The notes under the pieces are model-generated. The model searched no databases. It was given only the letters and a program-made list of their open reading frames with translations, and was not told where the DNA came from. DNA of 9,097 nucleotides, from positions 1 through 9,097 of the forward strand of contig CANMNM010000035.1 of assembly GCA_947499275.1 (NCBI GenBank), given 5' to 3'. The DNA is from Actinomycetota bacterium (lineage in GTDB: Bacteria; Actinomycetota; Actinomycetes; S36-B12). Both the position numbers and the translations under genes were made by a program. Below are positions 1-5,639 of the stretch, piece after piece. Numbering within the stretch: the stretch's first letter is position 1; every line of letters begins with the position of its first letter.

Positions 1-1185
1 GTTCTCACGAAAGAGGACAAAGAGGGTCGATTGATTCTCTCCAAAAAGCGTGCACAGTACGAGCGCGCATGGGGCACTATCGAAAAAATCAAAGAAGAAG
101 ATGGCGTCGTTGAGGGCTTGGTCATTGAAGTTGTCAAGGGTGGTCTGATTGTCGATATCGGTCTTAGAGGTTTCCTGCCTGCTTCTTTGGTGGAAATGCG
201 TCGCGTCCGTGACCTGCAGCCATACATTGGCAAGGTTCTTGAAGCGAAAATCATCGAGTTGGACAAAAATCGGAATAACGTGGTTCTTTCCCGCCGCGCC
301 TATCTCGAGAAGACCCAAAGCCAAGTCCGTCAAACCTTCCTGAATCAACTTCAGCGCGGTCAGATTCGCAATGGTGTTGTTTCCAGCATCGTTAACTTCG
401 GTGCGTTCGTAGACCTTGGTGGCGTCGACGGTCTCGTCCACGTTTCAGAGCTCTCATGGAAGCACATAGATCACCCATCCGAAGTCGTTCAAGTTGGCGA
501 CGAAGTTACCGTTGAGGTACTTGAAGTTGACATGGACCGCGAGCGGGTATCACTCTCACTCAAGTCCACTCAAGAGGACCCATGGCAGCACTTCGCACGT
601 ACCCACGGCATTAATCAGGTCGTGCCGGGCAAGGTCACGAAGCTGGTTCCATTCGGTGCATTCGTACGTGTCGACGAGGGGATTGAAGGACTTGTCCACA
701 TATCCGAACTCGCTGAGCGCCACATTGAAATGCCCGAGCAAATCGTTCAGGTCAACGACGACATTTTTGTTCGTGTCATCGACATCGATTTGGAACGCCG
801 TCGAATCTCACTCTCGCTGAAGCAGGCCAATGACTCATCTGATGGCCAGGCGGTTGAAGAATTCGATCCATACCTGTATGGAATGGCTCCGGCATTCGAC
901 GCGGCAGGCAACTACACCGGTCCCGCAGGATTTGATCCCGAGACTGGTGAGTGGAAAGCTGGTTTTGAGGAACAGCGTTCGGAATGGGAGCGTGAGTACG
1001 CTGAAGCACATTCACGTTGGGAAGCTCACCGCAAGCAGATGAACGAAGCCAAAGAGGCCGATCAGGCAGCTGCGGTTGAGTCGGGTGACGCCAACGCTTA
1101 CTCATCAGAGTCAACAGCGAGTGAAGGAACGCTGGCGGACGACTCTGCACTGCAGGCTCTTCGGGACAAACTCACTACCGAGTAA
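1..1185 (+). CDS. rpsA: 30S ribosomal protein S1, 5' truncated by the window
   Basis: Ribosomal protein S1 helps the 30S subunit bind and unfold mRNA at initiation. The reading frame is open from base 1 to the TAA at 1183-1185, so 394 residues are visible. The start codon and most of the first S1 domain lie upstream, probably about 90 residues judging from typical actinobacterial S1 proteins. Three S1 (OB-fold) repeats are seen, at about 100-300, 360-565 and 600-825. The last two carry the characteristic FGAFV and EGLVH/DGLVH signatures and end in SLSLK. After these comes a Glu-rich tail (about 830-1182) with a FDPETGEW motif and charged helical sequence, ending in ALQALRDKL; this tail type is familiar to me from Actinobacteria and absent from E. 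coli S1. The frame is intact. It is followed after 4 nt by coaE, so co-transcription is likely. Identity is essentially certain. Confidence 0.97.
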   Translation, partial: VLTKEDKEGRLILSKKRAQYERAWGTIEKIKEEDGVVEGLVIEVVKGGLIVDIGLRGFLPASLVEMRRVRDLQPYIGKVLEAKIIELDKNRNNVVLSRRAYLEKTQSQVRQTFLNQLQRGQIRNGVVSSIVNFGAFVDLGGVDGLVHVSELSWKHIDHPSEVVQVGDEVTVEVLEVDMDRERVSLSLKSTQEDPWQHFARTHGINQVVPGKVTKLVPFGAFVRVDEGIEGLVHISELAERHIEMPEQIVQVNDDIFVRVIDIDLERRRISLSLKQANDSSDGQAVEEFDPYLYGMAPAFDAAGNYTGPAGFDPETGEWKAGFEEQRSEWEREYAEAHSRWEAHRKQMNEAKEADQAAAVESGDANAYSSESTASEGTLADDSALQALRDKLTTE

Positions 1186-1189
1186 TTTT

Positions 1190-1813
1190 ATGGCTCACCA
1201 CATGCCTTTTGTCGTTGGACTAACCGGTGGCATTGGTTCAGGTAAGTCAGCAGCGGCGTCGTGCTTTTTAGAGCACGGCGCCGTTGTTATTGATGCTGAT
1301 GGCATTTCTCGGAAACTGACCGCGCCCGGATCCCCGGTGATCGACGAATTGTTTGAGATATTTGGTGGTGGAATTCTTCAATCCGATGGTTCATTGGACC
1401 GGGCCGCTTTGGCCACAATTGTTTTCAACGACGAGCTTTCACTGTCAGCACTCAACGCGATCATGCACCCGAGGATTCGAGCCGAGGCAATTTCCCAGAT
1501 TTCAAAGGCAAGTTCGGATCAGATTGTTGTATACGACATGCCATTGTTGGTGGAAACTAATTCGGTAGAGCTTTGCGACGTTGTCGTGGTGATCGACTGT
1601 GAATTTCCTCAGCAGGTTGAGCGGCTAGTCGCCAGTCGAGGGATGAGTGTTGAGCAAGCCGAGGCAAGAATTCGCAATCAAAGCTCCCGTGAAGTACGTA
1701 ATCTGGCAGCAACATGGGTGATCGATAACAGTGATACACGACAGGAATTTGAAAAGGCCTGCACTTTTGTGTGGGAGGAGATTGTGAAGCGAGCCCATAA
1801 GATTAGCCCGTGA
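1190..1813 (+). CDS. coaE: Dephospho-CoA kinase
   Basis: CoaE catalyses the last step of coenzyme A synthesis in the cytoplasm, the ATP-dependent phosphorylation of dephospho-CoA on the ribose 3'-OH. The product is 207 aa, normal for the family. Visible motifs are the P-loop GGIGSGKS (residues 13-20), the IDAD segment (34-37) with the conserved acidic residues, the MHPRI motif (92-96), the YDMPLLVE core (115-122) and the RIRNQ lid segment (160-164). I start it at the ATG at 1190, 4 nt after the rpsA stop. A second in-frame ATG at 1202 (MPFVVGLTGG) is equally compatible with the domain. Neither has a clear Shine-Dalgarno sequence, so translation may depend on coupling to rpsA. The frame stays open upstream to 1076, but that extension lies inside rpsA and is not homologous to CoaE. 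The 3' end overlaps uvrB by 4 nt. Confidence 0.95.
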   Translation: MAHHMPFVVGLTGGIGSGKSAAASCFLEHGAVVIDADGISRKLTAPGSPVIDELFEIFGGGILQSDGSLDRAALATIVFNDELSLSALNAIMHPRIRAEAISQISKASSDQIVVYDMPLLVETNSVELCDVVVVIDCEFPQQVERLVASRGMSVEQAEARIRNQSSREVRNLAATWVIDNSDTRQEFEKACTFVWEEIVKRAHKISP

Positions 1814-3858
1814 CCAGGCCCGTGACCGATTTGACGAGAACGGTTGCTCCATTTGAGGTGATTTCACCTTTTCAGCCATCGGGTGACCAACCTGCTGCAA
1901 TTGAAGCTCTCGTTCAACGAATTGAATCCGGGGAAAAGAACACTGTCCTTCTCGGTGCTACCGGTACAGGTAAGAGCGCAACGACGGCATGGCTGGTTGA
2001 AAAATTGCAAAGACCCACATTGGTTATGGCTCCAAACAAAACTCTTGCGGCTCAACTCGCAACGGAGTTTCGGGAGTTGCTTCCTAATAACGCGATTGAG
2101 TACTTTGTCTCCTATTACGACTATTACCAACCAGAGGCCTACGTCCCGCAATCTGACACCTTTATTGAGAAGGACTCAACAGTCAACGAGGAAGTTGAAC
2201 GGCTTCGGCATTCGGCCACGAATAGTTTGCTGACCAGACGTGATGTTTTAGTGGTAGCTACGGTTTCGGCGATCTATGGTCTAGGGACTCCGCAGGAATA
2301 CGTCGACCGGATGATTCGACTACGAGTAGGGGAGGAATATTCACGGGATTCACTATTGCGGGCCCTCGTCGCCATCCAGTACACCCGAAATGACGTGGCC
2401 TTTACCCGCGGCACGTTTCGAGTGCGTGGGGACACTGTTGAAGTTTTTCCGGTATATGAAGAGCACCCGGTCCGAATCGAAATGTTCGGAGACGAGATCG
2501 AACGCATGATGACACTTCACCCCGTCACCGGTGAAATTATTACTGAAGACGAAGAGGTGTACATCTTTCCTGCGACGCACTATGTAGCAGGCCCTGAACG
2601 CATGTCTCGTGCAATCGGTGAAATCCAGGTTGAGTTGGAGCAGCGAGTTGCTGAATTCGAGAAGCAAGGCAAATTGCTCGAGGCGCAGCGGATAAAGATG
2701 CGGACAACATTTGACATCGAGATGATGCAGCAGGTTGGTTTCTGCTCGGGCATTGAAAACTACAGCCGATTTATTGATGGCCGCGAGCCTGGTAGCCCAC
2801 CCAACTGCCTCATTGACTACTTCCCTGAGGACTACCTCTTGGTTATCGACGAATCTCATGTGACGGTCCCGCAAATTGGAGCTATGTTCGAAGGTGATGC
2901 AAGCCGAAAGCGAACTTTGGTGGAGCATGGATTCCGATTACCAAGTGCAATGGACAACCGACCACTGCGGTGGAAGGAATTTGAGGAGCGCATTGGGCAG
3001 GCGGTTTACCTTTCTGCGACACCAGGCCCCTACGAATTGACGGCGGTGCAGGGTGATGTTGTTGAGCAAGTTATTCGACCCACCGGCCTCGTCGACCCTG
3101 AGGTCGTTATTAAGCCAACTCAAGGTCAAGTCGACGACCTGATCCATGAGATTCGAATTCGGGTAGAGAAAAATGAGCGGGTTCTCGTGACAACCCTTAC
3201 AAAACGCATGTCCGAGGATCTGACGAACTATTTGGCCGAGCACGGAATCAAAGTTCAATACTTGCACTCGGAAGTGGACACCTTGAGAAGGGTTGAACTC
3301 CTTCGCGAATTACGCCTTGGCGTTTTTGACGTCTTGGTTGGCATCAATCTTTTGCGTGAAGGTCTTGACCTTCCTGAAGTATCGCTTGTTGCGATCCTTG
3401 ATGCTGACAAGGAAGGTTTCCTCCGTTCGGGAACATCACTGATTCAAACGATTGGTCGGGCTGCCCGAAATGTCAACGGGCAGGTGCACATGTACGCAGA
3501 CAAGATCACACCATCCATGGCAAAGGCAATCGATGAAACAAATAGACGGCGAGCTAAACAGGTTGCTTACAACAAGAAGATGGGCGTCGACCCTCAGCCC
3601 CTACGTAAGAAAATAGCCGATATCACCGACATGCTTTCGCGCGAAGAGGAAGACACGGCGAGATTGTTCACCGCTGAGATTTCACAAAGCCGCAAGCACA
3701 CACCCAGCGGAGATCTTGTGGCTTTGATTCAAGACCTCACTGACCAGATGCGAGCGGCAGCCTCCGAGTTACACTTCGAGTTAGCGGCCCGATTACGGGA
3801 CGAAATTTCAGATCTCAAGAAAGAATTGCGCGGAATGCAATCAGCGGAGGCTAATTAA
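1810..3858 (+). CDS. uvrB: UvrABC system protein B (excision nuclease helicase subunit)
   Basis: UvrB is the damage-verifying subunit of bacterial nucleotide excision repair. It is loaded by UvrA, inserts a beta-hairpin behind the lesion and recruits UvrC. The 682-aa product has Walker A GATGTGKS (residues 49-56), the aromatic-rich hairpin region YYDYYQPEAYVP (about 102-113), Walker B as DESH (347-350), helicase motif V around GINLLREGLDLPE (about 510-522) and motif VI QTIGRAAR (546-553). A UVR domain at about 635-670 contains ELHFELAARLRDEI and normally contacts UvrC. The GTG at 1810 forms a GTGA overlap with the coaE stop, and its N-terminus (MTRPVTDL..VAPFEV) matches what I recall of actinobacterial UvrB. 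A second in-frame GTG at 1822 is possible. No strong ribosome binding site is seen at the correct distance (a GGAGGAG lies about 30 nt upstream), consistent with coupling to coaE. No defect is apparent. Confidence 0.98.
   Translation: MTRPVTDLTRTVAPFEVISPFQPSGDQPAAIEALVQRIESGEKNTVLLGATGTGKSATTAWLVEKLQRPTLVMAPNKTLAAQLATEFRELLPNNAIEYFVSYYDYYQPEAYVPQSDTFIEKDSTVNEEVERLRHSATNSLLTRRDVLVVATVSAIYGLGTPQEYVDRMIRLRVGEEYSRDSLLRALVAIQYTRNDVAFTRGTFRVRGDTVEVFPVYEEHPVRIEMFGDEIERMMTLHPVTGEIITEDEEVYIFPATHYVAGPERMSRAIGEIQVELEQRVAEFEKQGKLLEAQRIKMRTTFDIEMMQQVGFCSGIENYSRFIDGREPGSPPNCLIDYFPEDYLLVIDESHVTVPQIGAMFEGDASRKRTLVEHGFRLPSAMDNRPLRWKEFEERIGQAVYLSATPGPYELTAVQGDVVEQVIRPTGLVDPEVVIKPTQGQVDDLIHEIRIRVEKNERVLVTTLTKRMSEDLTNYLAEHGIKVQYLHSEVDTLRRVELLRELRLGVFDVLVGINLLREGLDLPEVSLVAILDADKEGFLRSGTSLIQTIGRAARNVNGQVHMYADKITPSMAKAIDETNRRRAKQVAYNKKMGVDPQPLRKKIADITDMLSREEEDTARLFTAEISQSRKHTPSGDLVALIQDLTDQMRAAASELHFELAARLRDEISDLKKELRGMQSAEAN
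3846..3850 (+). promoter_or_regulatory. Shine-Dalgarno site for the TerC-family gene
   Basis: GGAGG sits in the last codons of uvrB, 11 nt before the ATG at 3862. It is the best ribosome binding site in the left-hand gene block and supports that ATG as the start. The coding end of uvrB therefore doubles as the leader for the next gene. Confidence 0.7.
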
Positions 3859-3861
3859 CTA

Positions 3862-4854
3862 ATGGAAGTATCACTTGGTTTGTGGATCGTAACTATTGTG
3901 GGTATCGCTGCCCTGATGGCTATTGACTTTATTGCGATCTCGCGTAAGGCGCACGATGTCAAATTCAAGGAAGCATTATGGACGTCAATTTTCTATGTGG
4001 GAATAGCGGTTGCATTCGGCGTTTTTATCTACGTTTGGCAGGGTCCGCAGTTTGGAACAGAATACTTCGCCGCATACCTTGTAGAGAAATCACTCAGTAT
4101 TGACAATCTTTTTGTATTCATAATTATCTTGACTCAGTTCGCCGTTCCTTTCAACCTTCACCAACGCGTTCTGTTGATCGGTGTGGCGCTAGCAATAGTT
4201 TTGCGAGGCATATTCATTGCTATCGGGGCGACCGCCCTGGAATACTTCGCCTTCACGTTTGTTATCTTTGGTGCGTTGCTCATATGGACCGGTGTCCAGC
4301 TGATGCGACACCGGAACGAGGACCCAGATCCGCGCGATAATTTCATGGTTCGCGTTGCTCGCAAGCGTTACCGTTTCTCAAATGACTACCACGGGACCAA
4401 GCTGTTCATTAAGGAAAACGGTCTACGGTTTGCAACCCCATTGCTTCTGGTGATGTTTGCCATCGGATCCACAGATCTTCTGTTCGCCCTAGATTCAATA
4501 CCTGCGACGTTCGGTGTAACGCAAGAGCCGTATCTGGTTTTCACCGTGAATGCGTTTGCTTTGTTGGGTCTTCGAGCTCTGTACTTCCTGCTTCGCGGTT
4601 TATTAGACAAGATGATTTACCTATCGCTGGGGCTTGCAGTTATTTTGATCTTCATCGGAATCAAGTTGGTCCTGACTTACTTCCATGAAATCAATAGCGC
4701 AATTCCCAAGATCTCAACAAACATGAGTTTGGGCTTCATTGCGCTTGTACTCATTGCGGTCGCGATCGGGTCAGCGATCAAGGTCAAGCGCGACCCTGGT
4801 GCCAAGGGGCATGCCGGTCGACTTACCGATGCGAAGCCAGAGGATGAAGTCTAA
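3862..4854 (+). CDS. TerC/Alx family integral membrane protein
   Basis: This 330-aa polytopic membrane protein belongs to the TerC family. It has about eight or nine hydrophobic segments, the first at residues 7-26 and the last at about 288-307. The family hallmarks are EKSLSIDN (75-82), STDLLFALDSIPA (203-215) and the LGLRALYFLL segment (235-244); the acidic residues in the first two are thought to bind metal within the membrane. A charged cytoplasmic-type loop (about 149-187) follows the fifth helix, and the tail from about 308 is hydrophilic. Characterised relatives include E. coli Alx (manganese efflux) and B. subtilis TerC proteins that aid metalation of exported enzymes. Tellurite resistance is the historical name and should not be assumed. 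It lies 3 nt after uvrB with its own GGAGG. I see no yybP-ykoY-type riboswitch, and there is no room for one in front of the gene. Family assignment is secure; substrate is unknown. Confidence 0.93.
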   Translation: MEVSLGLWIVTIVGIAALMAIDFIAISRKAHDVKFKEALWTSIFYVGIAVAFGVFIYVWQGPQFGTEYFAAYLVEKSLSIDNLFVFIIILTQFAVPFNLHQRVLLIGVALAIVLRGIFIAIGATALEYFAFTFVIFGALLIWTGVQLMRHRNEDPDPRDNFMVRVARKRYRFSNDYHGTKLFIKENGLRFATPLLLVMFAIGSTDLLFALDSIPATFGVTQEPYLVFTVNAFALLGLRALYFLLRGLLDKMIYLSLGLAVILIFIGIKLVLTYFHEINSAIPKISTNMSLGFIALVLIAVAIGSAIKVKRDPGAKGHAGRLTDAKPEDEV

Positions 4855-4861
4855 GCAGTAA
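4855..4861. other. 7-nt convergent junction between terC-like and MBL genes
   Basis: The TAA of the TerC-family gene (4852-4854) and the minus-strand TAG of the MBL gene (4862-4864) are separated by 7 nt. No GC-rich hairpin followed by a T-run is visible in either direction, so there is no recognisable intrinsic terminator. The two transcripts probably overlap at their 3' ends or end by another mechanism. Confidence 0.6.
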
Positions 4862-5512
4862 CTACCAGCCTCGGTCTTGCCAGGAATCGAGTGAGGCTCG
4901 TTCAGCTCCAACCGTGGTGTCATCGCCATGACCCGGGTATACCCAGGTTGTGTCTGGAAGCACATCAAAGACCTGAGTTTTCACGCCATTGAAAAGGGTT
5001 GTGAAGTTTTCGGGTGTCGTGGTTTTGCCTACTCCTCCCGGGAAGAGACAATCCCCAGAAAAGAGGTGTCCGTGGCCTAACGGATCGTCATAAAAAAACA
5101 TACTCGCTCCAGGTGTGTGACCACCGGTGCTCAGGACTCGCAGCGAAATATCGCCAAAGGTGACAACAGCACCGGGTTCTAGCACGTGGTCAGTAGCAAC
5201 ATCAATTGAAACGACATCTGCTTTAGGTGCGAAAGTCTTTGCGCCGGTGGCACTTACTACCTCGGCCAAAGCGCCCCAGTGGTCGTGGTGACCGTGTGTG
5301 GTGAGGACACCCATAAGTCCGCCGGGCCCGACGAGAGTGAGTAACCGATCCGGTTCGGCTGCAGCATCAATCAGCACCTCGGTGCCCGTTTTCGCACACC
5401 TCAACAGATATGAATTGTTGTTATACGGGCCCACGGCGATTTTGCTAATCAGCAGATTAGGCAACTCGCGAACGTGTGCAGGACCATTTACCTGGGCATT
5501 CCCGTTATACAT
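4862..5512 (-). CDS. MBL-fold metallo-hydrolase (glyoxalase II-like family)
   Basis: A 216-aa metallo-beta-lactamase-fold protein, likely cytoplasmic because it lacks a signal peptide. Metal ligands expected of the fold are all present: THGHHDH (residues 72-78, giving H73, H75, D77, H78), H132 in GGHTPG, D154 in FSGDCLFPGG, and H195 in VYPGHGDD. The FPGGVGKT stretch (157-164) and the N-terminal GPYNNNSYLLRC pattern match the MBL family that I recall beside uvrA in Actinobacteria. Substrate is unknown; glyoxalase II-like thioester hydrolysis is one possibility, but these proteins are functionally diverse. I chose the ATG at 5512 rather than the TTG at 5557 because the N-terminus then aligns with remembered relatives, and because a -10 box lies 6 nt in front of this ATG. 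It is divergent from uvrA and convergent with the TerC-family gene, so it forms its own transcription unit. Confidence 0.92.
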   Translation of the reverse strand: MYNGNAQVNGPAHVRELPNLLISKIAVGPYNNNSYLLRCAKTGTEVLIDAAAEPDRLLTLVGPGGLMGVLTTHGHHDHWGALAEVVSATGAKTFAPKADVVSIDVATDHVLEPGAVVTFGDISLRVLSTGGHTPGASMFFYDDPLGHGHLFSGDCLFPGGVGKTTTPENFTTLFNGVKTQVFDVLPDTTWVYPGHGDDTTVGAERASLDSWQDRGW

Positions 5513-5518
5513 ATTCAG

Positions 5519-5524
5519 ACTATA
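5519..5524 (-). promoter_or_regulatory. Candidate -10 box, leaderless promoter of the MBL gene
   Basis: On the minus strand the hexamer TATAGT (five of six matches to TATAAT) is followed by exactly six bases (CTGAAT) and then the ATG at 5512. Transcription starting about 7 nt after a -10 box would begin at the A of that ATG, the geometry of a leaderless mRNA. This fits the lack of a Shine-Dalgarno sequence in front of the gene. No good -35 hexamer is seen 16-18 nt further upstream. Leaderless genes are common in Actinobacteria; that this one is leaderless is inference from spacing. Confidence 0.5.
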
Positions 5525-5539
5525 GCGATCAAACAGGCG

Positions 5540-5555
5540 TCGGACGCGGGTTCCC
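5540..5555. promoter_or_regulatory. Possible degenerate LexA (SOS) box in the uvrA-MBL divergent region
   Basis: TCGGAC-GCGG-GTTCCC resembles the actinobacterial/Gram-positive SOS box TCGAAC-N4-GTTCGA, with 9 of 12 specified bases matching and 7 of 8 in the GAAC-N4-GTTC core. It lies 84 nt before the uvrA start, just upstream of the putative MBL -10 box. uvrA is an SOS gene in many bacteria, which makes the position sensible. A match of this quality could arise by chance in about 5% of stretches this long by my rough estimate, so it remains a candidate only. Confidence 0.22.
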
Positions 5556-5639
5556 AAGGAAGCCGGGAAGGCGAATGACGAATAAGATTGGACAGGCTCG
5601 GAAGTTCATCAGTGGCACATTATGTGGGAATGAGTTTGG

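Noticed and set aside
970..984. GAACAGCGTTC in rpsA as an SOS box
   Set aside because: The half-sites are separated by 3 rather than 4 bases and lie deep within coding sequence, not upstream of a gene start.
776..1150. 124-codon minus-strand open frame opposite the rpsA tail
   Set aside because: Shadow of the acidic S1 tail; no domain and no start signals.
1076..1189. Upstream in-frame extension of coaE
   Set aside because: It lies inside the rpsA coding end and lacks CoaE homology, since the P-loop normally begins within about 10-15 residues of the N-terminus.
2353..2928. 191-codon open frame on the minus strand opposite uvrB
   Set aside because: Lies wholly inside a well-conserved uvrB reading frame. 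The translation shows no recognisable domain, and there is no fitting ribosome binding site or gene context.
4867..4898. Inverted repeat AGCCTC / GAGGCT near the terC-MBL junction as a terminator
   Set aside because: Only a 6-bp stem with a loop of about 20 nt, within the MBL coding sequence, and no T-run on either side.
5513..5557. Longer MBL protein starting at TTG 5557
   Set aside because: No Shine-Dalgarno sequence, a rare start codon, an Arg-rich extension absent from remembered relatives, and the likely promoter lies downstream of it.
5588..5626. TTGGACA and CATTAT/TATGTG as a uvrA promoter pair
   Set aside because: The spacer between TTGGACA and CATTAT is 23-24 nt, outside the normal 16-18 nt range, and TATGTG is a poor -10. 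A uvrA promoter must lie in or near 5513-5639, but I cannot place it.
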